Shown in pieces: positions 33,186 through 43,019 of a stretch of 64,000 bases of DNA. The translations under genes and the position numbers were made by a program. Source of the stretch: WHSW01 sp963767475 (GTDB lineage: Bacteria > Actinomycetota > Thermoleophilia > Solirubrobacterales > 70-9); contig CAVYEI010000003.1 of assembly GCA_963767475.1 (NCBI GenBank), forward strand, positions 744,001-808,000, read 5' to 3'. Positions within the stretch are counted from its first letter, which is position 1. Every line of letters starts with the position of its first letter. A model generated the notes under the pieces. The model did not search any database. It saw only the letters and a program-made list of their open reading frames with translations, and was not told the DNA's origin.

Positions 33186-35165
33186 ATGGACGGCGCCGAC
33201 GCCCCCGGAGACGAGCCGTACACCGCCGCCGACGAGCCCGCGCTCGACTCGGGCGGATCGTCGCCCCGCCGCTCGCGCCGGCGCCGGGTGGGCGCGGTGG
33301 CGCTCGCCCTGGGCGCGGTCGGGGTCGTCTTCGGCGACATCGGCACCAGCCCGCTGTATGCGCTGCAGACGGTCTTCTCCGCCGACAACCACGCCGTCAA
33401 GCCGACCGAGGGCGACGTCTACGGGGTGATCTCGCTCGTCTTCTGGTCGATCACGCTGATCGTCTCGATCGAGTTCGTCGCCCTGATCATGCGCGCCGAC
33501 AACGACGGCGAGGGCGGGATCATGGCGCTGGTCGCGCTGGTTCAGACCGCGTCCTTTCGCGACCGCAGGGTGAAGATGGTGCTGATCGCGCTGGGGATGT
33601 TCGGGGTGGCGCTGTTCTACGGCGACGGGATGATCACCCCGGCGATCTCGGTGCTCTCCGCGGTCGAGGGGCTCGAGGTCACCTCGCCGAGCCTCGAGTC
33701 GCTGGTGGTCCCGATCACGATCGCCATCCTCGTCGGCCTGTTCGCGATCCAGCGCTTCGGCACCGGGGCGCTCGGGCGGGTGTTCGGCCCGGTGATGGTG
33801 GTCTGGTTCGCGCTGCTCGCGATCGCCGGCCTCGGCCGGATCGTCGCCGATCCCGAGATCGTCGAGGCGCTCTCACCGCACTACGGGGTCGAGTTCTTCA
33901 GCGCCCACCCGGCGATCGCCTTCATCGCCCTGGGCTCGATCGTGCTCACGATCACCGGCGCCGAGGCGCTCTATGCCGATATGGGCCACTTCGGCCGGCC
34001 GGCGATCAGCCGGGCCTGGTTCTTCCTCGTCTTCCCCGCCCTGACCCTGAACTACATGGGCCAGGGCTCGCTGATCGTCGCCAATCCCGCGGCGATCGAG
34101 AACCCGTTCTTCCTCTTGTTGCCCGAGTGGTCGCGGATGCCGATGGTCTTCGTGGCCACGGTGGCGACGATCATCGCCTCCCAGGCGGTGATCTCGGGCG
34201 CCTTCTCGGTCACCCGCCAGGCGGTCCGGCTCGGCTTCCTGCCCCGGCTCTCGATCCACCACACCTCGGAGGAGATCGGCCAGGTCTACGCCCCGGCGAT
34301 CAACTGGGCGCTGCTGGTCGGGGTGATCGCGCTCGTTGTCGGCTTCGGCTCTTCGGCCAGCCTGGCGTCGGCGTACGGGATCGCGGTCACGGGCACGATC
34401 ACGGTCGACACGATCCTGTTCTTGGTCGTCGTCCGCGCGCTGTGGCGAAAGCCGACCTGGGTCGCGCTCGCCGGCGCCGCGGTCTTCCTCACCGTCGACA
34501 TCGCCTTCCTCGCCGCCGGTAGCGACAAGATCGTCCACGGCGGCTGGGTCCCGCTTTCGATCGGGACCGCGGTGTTCATCGTCCTCAGCACCTGGAAACG
34601 CGGCAGCGAGCGCTTGGTCGCCGCCCGGGTCAAGGAAGAGGGGCCGCTGCGCGAGTTCGTCGAGGAGCTGCACGCGATGACGCCCCCCGCTGTGCGGGTG
34701 CCGGGGACGGCGGTCTACCTCAACGCCAGCCGCGAGACCACGCCGCTGGCGCTGCGGGTCTACCTCGCCCAATCGGGGACCATGCACGAGACCGTGGTCG
34801 TGCTCTCGATCGAGACGACCAAGGCGCCTCACGTCACCGAGCGCGAGCGCCTGGTGGTCGACCCGCTCGGCTACGAGGACGACGGCATCGTTCATGTCAC
34901 CGCCCGCTTCGGCTTCCAGGACGCCCCCGACGTCCCCCGCACGCTCGAGCTCGCGCGCGCGGCGGGGCTGGAGACCGAGGGCGACGTCGAGCACGCCTCC
35001 TACTTCCTCTCCCACGTCGAGATCGTGCCGACGCCCGGCGGCGGCATGCGGATGTGGCGAAAGCGACTGTTCGTCGCCATGGCCCACAACGCCGCCAGCC
35101 CGCTGCCCTACTTCAAGCTGCCCGCCGACCGCACGGTGACCGTCGGCTCGGTGATCGAGATCTAG
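33186..35165 (+). CDS. kup: Kup-family potassium uptake transporter
   Basis: The 659-residue protein has a polar N-terminus, about 12 transmembrane helices (residues 35-460) and a hydrophilic C-terminal domain. Family signatures are LALGAVGVVFGDIGTSPLYA (the 'GVVxGDIGTSPLY' motif of helix 1), RADNDGEGGIMALVALVQ, ALFYGDGMITPAISVLSAVE, TGAEALYADMGHFG and LNYMGQGSLIVANP. Kup imports K+ with protons. Length and motifs are normal and complete. The C-terminal domain (after about residue 490) is the cytoplasmic regulatory region. The start ATG 33186 has no obvious ribosome-binding site. Confidence 0.95.
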   Translation: MDGADAPGDEPYTAADEPALDSGGSSPRRSRRRRVGAVALALGAVGVVFGDIGTSPLYALQTVFSADNHAVKPTEGDVYGVISLVFWSITLIVSIEFVALIMRADNDGEGGIMALVALVQTASFRDRRVKMVLIALGMFGVALFYGDGMITPAISVLSAVEGLEVTSPSLESLVVPITIAILVGLFAIQRFGTGALGRVFGPVMVVWFALLAIAGLGRIVADPEIVEALSPHYGVEFFSAHPAIAFIALGSIVLTITGAEALYADMGHFGRPAISRAWFFLVFPALTLNYMGQGSLIVANPAAIENPFFLLLPEWSRMPMVFVATVATIIASQAVISGAFSVTRQAVRLGFLPRLSIHHTSEEIGQVYAPAINWALLVGVIALVVGFGSSASLASAYGIAVTGTITVDTILFLVVVRALWRKPTWVALAGAAVFLTVDIAFLAAGSDKIVHGGWVPLSIGTAVFIVLSTWKRGSERLVAARVKEEGPLREFVEELHAMTPPAVRVPGTAVYLNASRETTPLALRVYLAQSGTMHETVVVLSIETTKAPHVTERERLVVDPLGYEDDGIVHVTARFGFQDAPDVPRTLELARAAGLETEGDVEHASYFLSHVEIVPTPGGGMRMWRKRLFVAMAHNAASPLPYFKLPADRTVTVGSVIEI

Positions 35166-35199
35166 CGAAGGGCGATGAATTCACGCGAGGACGTGGGTC

Positions 35200-35220
35200 T
35201 CTATCGACATGAGCGATAGA
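35200..35220 (+). promoter_or_regulatory. hairpin enclosing the start codon of the DHFR-like gene
   Basis: TCTATCG (35200-35206) and CGATAGA (35214-35220) are perfect 7-base arms around a 7-base loop that contains the start codon ATG 35209-35211. It may be an operator at a leaderless promoter or an mRNA hairpin hiding the start; it could also be chance. Confidence 0.3.
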
Positions 35221-35766
35221 AAAGTAGTTCTCAAGATGGTCCTGTCCCTCGACGGTTTTGCCACGAGCCCCGACGGGACCCATGAATGGATGTTCGAGTG
35301 GTTCGGCGACGACTCGGGTGAGTGGAACCGCCGCGCGCTCGACGAGGCCGGCGTCCACGCGATGGGGCGCCGCAGCTACGAGATCATGGGACCGCACTGG
35401 GCCGCGTCCGAGGGGCCGATCGCAACCGCGATGAACGAGAAGCCGAAGGCTGTCTTCTCCCACACGCTGGAGAAGGCGGAATGGGGACCGGCCGAGATCT
35501 TCGGCGGGGACCTGGGCGCAGAGATCGCGGGCCTGAAGGCTCGGGACGACGAGGGGACGGTCCTGGTCCACGGCGGCCCCGACTTCGCCAAGTCGCTGAC
35601 CCGCCTCGGCCTCGTCGACGAATACCAGCTGACGACGGTCCCGATCGCGATCGGCGCGGGGCAGAGCCCATTCGCCGAGCTCGGAGAGCACCTGAAGCTG
35701 GACGTCGTCGACGAGGAGCGCTTCCGGAGCGGAGCCCTCGCGCAGATCCTGGTGCCGAAGCGATAG
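35209..35766 (+). CDS. dihydrofolate reductase/RibD C-terminal family protein
   Basis: This 185-residue protein has the DHFR-like fold of the RibD C-terminal family: VVLKMVLSLDGFATSPDGTH at the N-terminus, DEAGVHAMGRRSYEIMGPHW, KAVFSHTLEKAEWG, DEGTVLVHGGPDFAKSLTRL and GLVDEYQLTTVPIAIGAGQS. The 'GGPDF' loop and 'LVDEYxLxxxPIxxGxGxxxF' run are diagnostic. It is likely an NADPH-dependent reductase of unknown substrate. A second member of the same family is at 63354-63887. Confidence 0.9.
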   Translation: MSDRKVVLKMVLSLDGFATSPDGTHEWMFEWFGDDSGEWNRRALDEAGVHAMGRRSYEIMGPHWAASEGPIATAMNEKPKAVFSHTLEKAEWGPAEIFGGDLGAEIAGLKARDDEGTVLVHGGPDFAKSLTRLGLVDEYQLTTVPIAIGAGQSPFAELGEHLKLDVVDEERFRSGALAQILVPKR

Positions 35767-35786
35767 CGCCCGCCCACGGGGACCCG

Positions 35787-36293
35787 TTAGCACTGATTCG
35801 CAATCTCGTCGAACGCGCGTTTCGCCTCGGTCGTTGACACGCCAGGAGGAGCGCTGCCGACGAAGCCCTCACGGGCCTCTTTGACCCCGAGGATGTCGAT
35901 GCTCTGACACGCAAACCTCACGATCTCGGGTGTAACCAGGTCCTCGGCTCCCACATTCGCGGTCGTGCAGCGCTCGTGCAGTTCGGTGACGACTGCGGCC
36001 GCATCCGCTTTCGTTAGGCCGGCGGACTTCTCGAGGAACTTCAGTGTCGTCGCCTCCTCATCGACACGAAGCGACGTGCACAGCATCTCGTAGTCCTTTG
36101 GGCTGCGCTCCTGCAGCTGGTTGACGATCAACACCCCGCGAGCGGCGCTCGGCTCGGGCGGATCCTGGACGGCTGACTGTTCAGCCGTGGTACTGGCGCT
36201 CGTGCTTGTCGATTCGCCTCCGGCGCCGCCACACCCTGCGAGGAACGCCAAGGTCGCCGGGAGAGCGATCAAGATTCGCCCGCGTCGCCTCAC
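35787..36293 (-). CDS. putative lipoprotein
   Basis: GTG 36293 gives 168 residues: RRRGRILIALPATLAFLAGC ends in a lipobox with Cys at about position 21, so the mature protein should carry a lipid anchor. Ser/Thr-rich linker residues follow (GGAGGESTSTSASTTAEQSA). The remaining helical domain (KDYEMLCTSLRVDEEATTLK, LTKADAAAVVTELHERCTTA, FACQSIDILG) has several cysteines that could form disulfides. No domain is recognised. A longer frame from TTG 36317 exists, but it adds residues before the charged start. Confidence 0.65.
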   Translation of the reverse strand: MRRRGRILIALPATLAFLAGCGGAGGESTSTSASTTAEQSAVQDPPEPSAARGVLIVNQLQERSPKDYEMLCTSLRVDEEATTLKFLEKSAGLTKADAAAVVTELHERCTTANVGAEDLVTPEIVRFACQSIDILGVKEAREGFVGSAPPGVSTTEAKRAFDEIANQC

Positions 36294-36363
36294 CTCAGAA
36301 GTATTGCTTCCACGCAAAGCGGGACTTTTCGGGATCGCCTCGCCGGGCGGTTTGGGAGGCGCG

Positions 36364-39300
36364 TTACCTGGTCTTCGTCTTCACCACCGTCGGCGAGCGG
36401 CTGGGCTCGTTGTTCGGGAACAGCGCCAGGATCGACGGCTTGCTCTGCGGTGCGGCGGACCCGACCGCGACGTCGATCGGGTCGCTCGAGTCGCAGGCGC
36501 CGCCGTCCCAGAAGCCCTTGCAGACGAGCGGATCGATCGCCAGCGCCGGATCGACCGCGTTGAGCTTCGGCCCGTAGACGCCAGAGCCGGCCGAACCGGC
36601 CTCGTCGCAGACCTGGCCGGGGACGTCGCCGGAGAAGGTCCCGGTACAGGCGACGACGTGGTAGGCGAGGGTCGGGTTCGCATTCGTGAGCCCGATCGCG
36701 CCGGCGTCGACCGCGAGCCCGAACAGGTTCGAGTTGTAGTTCGAGTAGTCGGCGAAGTAGCTCGCCGCGCACTCCGCGAACGGATCGGCGAGCGAGAGGT
36801 CGAACACGCAGACCTCGCCGCCGGGCGCCGCCTGCTTGACGATCAGGTAGTCGGCGGCGAGGCCGTCGTCCGCGCCGCTGTAGACGCCGTCGGCGCCGGC
36901 GTCGACGAGCACGTCGACCTCGATCGTCTCGGTGACGTTGTGGACTGCGGCCGTCTGCACACCGAACTCGACCGGCTCCACCGGCGCATCGCCGTTGGTG
37001 AGGAAGTCGAGCCAGCCGATGCCGGCGAACTCATCGACACCCTCCGGCACGCCCTCGGCGGTGTCGTCGCCGATCTCGGGCCCGGTGAACGAGCGGGCGC
37101 CGATCGCGACCAGGTCCTCCTCACCACGGCTGCCGAGCCGGTCGGTGGCGCCGAGCTGGTACAGGTCGGCGTAGCTGACGCCGGCCGCCGAGCGCTCGAC
37201 CAGCCGCATCGTGTCGGCGCCGTTGCGCAGGTTCAGCGAGCGCTCGGAGAGCGAGTTCTCCGAAGCCGCCAGCGGTGCCACGTGCCAGGGCACGTGGAGG
37301 CTGTCGCTGCCGCCCCCGCTCTGGTCGATGACGACATTGCCGTCGACGTTCGGGTGGAAGTAGTACCAGCCGTTTTCCTGGTCGGCCTCGGTGATCGCGG
37401 CCGGGTCCAGGGTCAGGCGCACGTACACCTTCTTCGACTTCCCCTTGCCGAGGTCGAAGCTGCGCGAGGCGCCGTAGCTGTGTCCATTGGTCGAGACCTC
37501 GACGCCGGCCACCGCCGGGTCGAAGTCGCTGTAGCGGGGGCCACCGCCGTTGACGGTGTACGAGTGGCCGCGCTGATCGAGGTTGCGAACGAGGAAGCTC
37601 TCGACCTCGGTGCTCGGCCGCGAGGCGAACTCGAGCCCGAACGAGAGGCTGCCGGGCTCGGCGACGGAGACCGCCGTCGCCGACTCGAACGCCTGCACCC
37701 GCCCGGCGCCGATCACGGTCGCCGAGACCGGCTCGCCGAGCGTGTTGTCCTTAAGCTCCTGGGTCGCCTGGTTCATCAGCACAGCCTTGATCTGCGCCGG
37801 CGACCAACGCGGATGCAGCTGCCGCAGCAGCGTCGCCACGCCGGAGATGTGCGGGGCGGCCATCGAGGTGCCGGAGAACTTCACGCCCTCGTTGCCGGTA
37901 CCAGCGTCGGTCGACTGGATGTCGAATCCGGGCGCCGAGACGTCGGGCTTCAGATCGCTGGTCCCTCGTGCCGGGCCCTCGGAGGTGAAGTCGGTCATCG
38001 AGTCGGTGAACTGCGGGAACAGCGTCTCGTCGTCGTGGAGCGTGACCGTGGTCGCCACGGTGTTGAAGCTGCCGCTTGCGGCGTCGGGGCTGATCGTCGC
38101 CCCCAGTACCTCCGAATCGGAGGTCGAGATCATCGCCACCGGGACGGTGATGTTGCTGCCGTCGCCGCCGATGCCGATCTGCGACGGCAGGCCGCCGAAG
38201 CCGTTCCAGAGCACGACGGCGCTGGCCCCCGCCGCCTGCGCGTTGGCGACCTTGTCGTCGGCGAAGCAATCGCCAGTGGTCGACGACGCCTTGTAGATCA
38301 GCGCGATCTTGCCGGCGAACGGCGTCCCGCCGACCGGGTCGCAGAGCATCCGGTCGGGGCCGGTCGGGTTGGCGGGATCGGCGGGCGGGTCGAACTCGCG
38401 CGCGTCGACGACCTCGTTGGTGAGGTTGCCGCCGAGCGGTGGGCCCCACTCCTGGACCACCATCAGGCCGCCGTCGGGCAGCGCCGTGGCCGGGTTGTCG
38501 ACGGTCAGCGCGCGGGCGTTGAACTCGTCGATCGAGGCCGCGACCGAGACCACGCCGGGTGCGTTCGCCGGGGTGCCGGTGATGTAGGCCGATCCGCCAA
38601 CGGGCTGATTGCCGGAGTTGCCCGCCGCGGCGACGAACACGGTGCCCATGTTCACCACGCGCTGCGCGGCCTTGGCCTCGACCGAGTTCTGGGTTCCGTA
38701 GTCGACCCCGCCGGAGAACGACAGCACGTCGGCGGCGTCGCGGGTGCGGCCGTCGTTGTTCGGGTCCATCGCCCGCTCGTAGGCGGCAACGAGCACGTCA
38801 TCGGTCGAGCTGCCCGAGTCCCAGACCTTCATCGCCAGCAGCTTCGCCTCCGGGGCGACGCCGGGTCCGATCTCGCCGGGCACGCCGATCCCGGCGACGG
38901 TGCCTGCGGTGTGCGATCCGTGGTCCTCGGCGGCGTCGTCGAGCGGGTCGGGATCGGGAACCGGAGTGTCGTTGTCGGGATCCTCGTCGGCGACGTCGTA
39001 GTTACCGCCGACGAAGTCGTAGCCGCCGATCACCTTCTGGGTCGGGAAGCTGCCGGGCTCGATCACGTCGGGGTCGTTGGCCTCGTAGGCCTCGACCGTC
39101 CCCGGGCCGCCGAAGTTGGCGTGCGTGTAATCGATCCCCGTATCGACCACCGCGGCCGTCATCCCCTGGCCGCGGGCGCCGAGGTTGTCCCAGATCTCGG
39201 TTCCGCCGATGAACGGGACGCTGCTCTCGTTCAGCCTCGTGACGATCGAAACCGGCTCCACCGAGCGCACGTCCGATCGCGCGGCGAGCGCCGACGCGGC

Positions 39301-39681
39301 CGGGGGCGAGAGGCTGGCCGAGAAGCCGTTGACGAGCGTGTCGTAGCGATATACGACGTCGCCGCCGAGCGCCCGCGCCCGGGCGAGGGCGCCCGATTGG
39401 CTCGCCCGCGCCGCGCCGGCGGCGCGTCGCTGCGCCGGGCCGGCGAGCCGGCCTGCGCGCGAGCCCTGTGCGACCGCGTCCGAGTCCATGACCACGAAAT
39501 AGCGCCCGAGCTGCGACGCCCGCAACGCCACCGGGCGGAAGCCGTCGGGCACGGCGGTGCCGGCGCTCGACTTGTGGGCGGCGGCGAGGTCGCCGCGGTC
39601 GGGCGAACCGACGGCCACTCCGGTAACGGCGGTGACGACAAGCGCGACGGCAAGCGCGGCGAACAGCGGACGACGAGTCAT
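36364..39681 (-). CDS. secreted subtilisin-like serine protease (S8) with PA insert
   Basis: The 1105-residue preproenzyme has a signal peptide (ALAVALVVTAVTGVAVG) and an I9-type propeptide (RYFVVMDSDAVAQG to YRYDTLVNGFSASLSP). The catalytic triad is Asp in AAVVDTGIDYTHANF (about 179), His in AAEDHGSHTAGTVAG (about 251) and Ser in FSGTSMAAPHISG (about 604). A PA domain is inserted between them (FAGKIALIYKASSTTGDCFA). C-terminal Fn3-like segments follow (VFDLSLADPFAECAASYFAD). This is the architecture of lactocepin/subtilase-type exoproteases that degrade extracellular proteins. All catalytic residues are intact. Confidence 0.93.
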   Translation of the reverse strand: MTRRPLFAALAVALVVTAVTGVAVGSPDRGDLAAAHKSSAGTAVPDGFRPVALRASQLGRYFVVMDSDAVAQGSRAGRLAGPAQRRAAGAARASQSGALARARALGGDVVYRYDTLVNGFSASLSPPAASALAARSDVRSVEPVSIVTRLNESSVPFIGGTEIWDNLGARGQGMTAAVVDTGIDYTHANFGGPGTVEAYEANDPDVIEPGSFPTQKVIGGYDFVGGNYDVADEDPDNDTPVPDPDPLDDAAEDHGSHTAGTVAGIGVPGEIGPGVAPEAKLLAMKVWDSGSSTDDVLVAAYERAMDPNNDGRTRDAADVLSFSGGVDYGTQNSVEAKAAQRVVNMGTVFVAAAGNSGNQPVGGSAYITGTPANAPGVVSVAASIDEFNARALTVDNPATALPDGGLMVVQEWGPPLGGNLTNEVVDAREFDPPADPANPTGPDRMLCDPVGGTPFAGKIALIYKASSTTGDCFADDKVANAQAAGASAVVLWNGFGGLPSQIGIGGDGSNITVPVAMISTSDSEVLGATISPDAASGSFNTVATTVTLHDDETLFPQFTDSMTDFTSEGPARGTSDLKPDVSAPGFDIQSTDAGTGNEGVKFSGTSMAAPHISGVATLLRQLHPRWSPAQIKAVLMNQATQELKDNTLGEPVSATVIGAGRVQAFESATAVSVAEPGSLSFGLEFASRPSTEVESFLVRNLDQRGHSYTVNGGGPRYSDFDPAVAGVEVSTNGHSYGASRSFDLGKGKSKKVYVRLTLDPAAITEADQENGWYYFHPNVDGNVVIDQSGGGSDSLHVPWHVAPLAASENSLSERSLNLRNGADTMRLVERSAAGVSYADLYQLGATDRLGSRGEEDLVAIGARSFTGPEIGDDTAEGVPEGVDEFAGIGWLDFLTNGDAPVEPVEFGVQTAAVHNVTETIEVDVLVDAGADGVYSGADDGLAADYLIVKQAAPGGEVCVFDLSLADPFAECAASYFADYSNYNSNLFGLAVDAGAIGLTNANPTLAYHVVACTGTFSGDVPGQVCDEAGSAGSGVYGPKLNAVDPALAIDPLVCKGFWDGGACDSSDPIDVAVGSAAPQSKPSILALFPNNEPSRSPTVVKTKTR

Positions 39682-39912
39682 TGACCCCTCCCAGGCAGAT
39701 GAACGGCGCCGAAACGGCGCCGCAGGATGACGCTGAGCATCGGGTCGTGGCCAGCGGCCAGCCGAGGAGTCCCCCCTACAGGACCCGCATGCATGCCCTC
39801 GGATTCCTACAACTCGACGGCCTGAGTGTCAAGCCGCACCGGGCGGGGGACCCGCCGGGGCAGCCGTCGAGTGCCGCTCGCCGCGGAGGATCTTTCGTAG
39901 AGTCCGCCGCCC

Positions 39913-42900
39913 ATGGCACGACGTCGTTTCGGCATCTTCAAGAAGGACTCGGAGGAGGAGCCGAGCGCGGCCGACAACAACGGCGGCGAGGCGGCGGAAG
40001 AACCCGACGGGGACGCCGTCGAGGAGGAAGCGGAGACCGGGTTCGAGCCGCCGTCGACCCCGGGCCCATCGATACCCGAGCCGGACCCCGAGGCCAGCTT
40101 CGAGCCACCGGAGGACTTCAAGCCGCCGCCGGTCCCCTTGGTGCCGCCCACCGACTCCGCGAGCGGCGATACCGCGGAGCGGATCCGAGTCGCCGCGCAA
40201 ACGGCGGCGCAGCACGCCGAGGAGCGGGCGATGGACGAGATCCTGGCGCTCGAGGAGGACCTCGAGCGCGCCAAGGATCAGGCGGCCGGCCAGCTGAAGG
40301 TGATCGAGGGCCGCTTGGGCGAGGCCGAGCGCCGCGCCAGCGAGGCCGAGCGCCGTGCCGAGGAGGCGGACCGCCGCGCGACCGAGGCCGAGGAGCGGAT
40401 CGCCGCCACCGAGCGCGAGCCCGAGCCGACCGCCGACGAAGATGACAAGGCCTCGGCCTCGTTCGATGCGGCAGACGCCGAGCGGGCCCGCGCCGAGGCG
40501 CAAGACGAGGGCCGGGCGGCGGCCGCCAAGTGGCTTCGCGACCAGCTCGCGGCAGCGCGCGAGGAGGCCGACGAGCGCCTGGCGAAGGCGGTCGAGGAGG
40601 CCCGCCGCGAGGCCGACCTCGGCCCGGAGGTCGAACGCCTGCGCGAGGAGCTCGACCAAGCGCGCTCGGAGCTGGAGCTCGCGCGGGCACGGGCGGCGAA
40701 CCCGCAGCCGACAAAGTCCGGCCCCGACCCCGCCGTGCAGGAGGCGCTGACCCAGGTCCGGGAGGCCGAGGCCCGGGCGACGGAGGCGAAGAAGGCCCAG
40801 GCGGAGTTCGAGCGCCGCAGCCGCGAGGGTGTCGAGCGCCAGGTCGAGGCGCGGACCGCGGATCTCAGACGCGAGCTCGAGACGCTTCAGTCCGAGACCG
40901 ACGAGCGCGTCAGTGAGGCCGCCGACACGGCACGCGTCGAGGCCGAGGAGATCGCGCGCAAGGAAGCCGAGCAGCGCGCGCACGAGGCGACGGAGTCGGC
41001 GCGGCGCGAGATCGAGGAGATGGCGCTGCAGTCGGCAGAGACAACCGCCCGTGAGATCGAGCAGCGGGCGCTGGCCGAGGCCAAGGAGCGCACGGACGCC
41101 GAGATCCGGCGCATCCGCGACGAGAGCGAGGAGCGGACCCGGATCGAGGTCGAGGCGGCCCGCAAGGCGGTTGAGGCCCGCTTCGCCGCCGAGCTGCGGA
41201 CGCGCGACGAGGAGCTGGCGCAGGAACGCGAGGAGAAGACCCGGATCGTCGAGTCCTCCGATGAGCGGCTGCGGGCGATCGAGCAGCGGGCGCTTGCCGC
41301 CGCCGAGCGCGTCGCCGACGCCGAGCGCGAGCTCGCCGGCGAAGCCCAGCGACTTCAGGAGAACGCCGAGCGCCTGATCGCCGAGGAGACCACGCGCGCC
41401 AAGCGCGAGGCCACCGAACAGGCCGAGGCCCGGGTGGGCGAGCGCGAGGCCGAGCTCGAGCAGGCGAAGGCCGCGGCCGAGAGCGCCAAGGCCGAGGCCG
41501 AGCGGATCGGTCGCGAGACGGTCGAGCGGGCGCGCGCGGAGGCCAAGCAGGCGCGCGAGGCCGCCGATCGCAAGCTCGAAGAGGGTCTCGACGCCGGCCG
41601 CCGCGACGCCGACTCGAGCGTCCGCACGGAGGAGCAAGCCGCGCATCGCAAGGCGATCGCCGAGCTGACCGCGCAGGCCGACGCCAGCCGCCAGGCCGCC
41701 GTCGCCGAAGCGGTCGCCGAGGCCGAGCGCAAGGCAGCCGAGCGCGAGGCGGAGCTGACCTCAGAGCTCGGCTCAGAGCGCGCCGGGAAGGTGAAGTCGC
41801 TGACGGAGGCCGAGCGCGACCTGCAGCAGGCGACCGAGCGCGCCCGCGCCGCTGAGGAGGTCGCCGATCGGGCGGCGGTCGAGACCCGCACCGCGGCCTC
41901 GAACTGGCTGCGGACCCAGACCGATGCGCTGCGCAAGGAGGGCGAGCGCCGCGCCCAGGCGCAGATCCGCGAGGCGACGGCCGAGGCGGAGCGCAAGGCC
42001 GCCGAGACGCTCGAGGCGAAGCTCGCCGAGCAGGCCGAGAAGCTGACCAAGGAGGCCGACTCGCGGATCGCCCGCGAGCTCGCCGAGGTGCGGCGCAGCG
42101 CCGACCAGGACGCGAACGAGAACCTGCGCGGACGCGAGCAGGAGCTGGTCGCCCAGATCGCCGCGATCGAGAGCGAGCTGGCGGCGAGCAAGCGCCGGCT
42201 CGAGGAGACCGAGGTGCGCGCCGAGGCCGCCGAACGGCGGGCGACCGAGATCGAGCTCAGCTCCCGGCGCGAACTGGAACGCGAGCGCGAGCAGCGCTAT
42301 CAGGAGATCGAGGGCAAGATCGGCGCCGTCGGCGAGCGCGCCGAGGAGGTCGCCGAGCGCGCCCAGACCGCAGCCCCGGCGCTCGAGCCCGAGGTCAGGC
42401 AGAGGCGGAGGCGGAGGCGGAGGCGGAAGCCGAGCCGGCGGCCGCGGAGCCGGAGCCGAAGCCGCGGCGACGCGCGCGCCGGCGGCGCACCAGCCTCCGC
42501 ACCCCGGGCCTGCTGCGGCCACGCCGAGGGGCCGACGGAGCCGGCGGCGAGCCCGAGCCCGAGAGCGGCGAAGCCGCGTCGATCGCCGAGCTGGCGGCGG
42601 AGGCCGAGCAGCTAGGCGGGGCACTCGAGCGAGAGGGCCCTCAATCCGACCTCGAGCCGCCGACCTGGGTCGCCGAAGAGCCCCAACCCGACCCGGACGG
42701 ATCGGAGTGGGTCCCCGGCGAGCAGGACCCGCCTGCCGCGGAGAAAGAGCCCGAGCCGGAGCCCGAGCCGGAGCCGGAGCCGGAGCCGGAACCGGAGCCG
42801 GAGCCGGAGCCGCCGGCCGACGTGCCCGAGGGGATCGTCAGCCTCAGCGTCGCCGGGTTCGACGACCTGCGCGCGCTCGGTATGTCGGTGACCCAGGCCA

Positions 42901-43019
42901 AGCGCGTGATCCGCTTTCGCGACGAGCACGGAAGCTTCAGCTCGGTCTCTCAGCTCGACGACGTGCCCGGCTTCCCGCGAGCCTTCCTCGACGGGATCAG
43001 GGACCGCCTGGCCCCCTAG
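39913..43019 (+). CDS. very long coiled-coil protein ending in a helix-hairpin-helix, with one frameshift
   Basis: Starting at ATG 39913, about 1035 codons encode an acidic N-terminus and a coiled coil of some 700 residues built from Glu/Ala/Arg heptads (for example RASEAERRAEEADRRATEAE, VSEAADTARVEAEEIARKEA). Near 42390-42405 the frame shifts. In the new frame the chain continues QAEAEAEAEAEAEPAAAEPE, a Glu/Pro repeat (42747-42812), and ends in a helix-hairpin-helix motif: GIVSLSVAGFDDLRALGMSV, VSQLDDVPGFPRAFLDGI. HhH motifs bind DNA non-specifically, as in ComEA. The protein may be a scaffold linking DNA to another structure; no homologue is recognised. Confidence 0.68.
42747..42812 (+). 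repeat. Glu-Pro repeat (GAGCCG units)
   Basis: Eleven tandem six-base units of GAGCCG/GAGCCC form encode a run of Glu-Pro dipeptides in the linker before the helix-hairpin-helix of the long coiled-coil protein. Such a stiff extended linker is a likely spacer. It lies about 350 bases downstream of the frameshift. Confidence 0.85.

Noticed and set aside
36121..39684. Open frame of 1187 codons on the plus strand opposite the subtilase gene
   Set aside because: It is Arg/Gly/Val-rich without motifs, while the opposite strand encodes an intact protease with a full catalytic triad. Long antisense frames are expected at this GC content.
39829..41646. 605-codon frame antisense to the coiled-coil gene
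   Set aside because: Its Leu/Gly/Arg repeats mirror the heptads of the coiled coil on the opposite strand. No start signal is present.
42390..43019. Short separate gene for the helix-hairpin-helix domain starting at about 42822
   Set aside because: The frame is open and Glu/Pro-rich well upstream of 42822 and joins the coiled-coil frame with a one-base change, so it is better read as the same protein.
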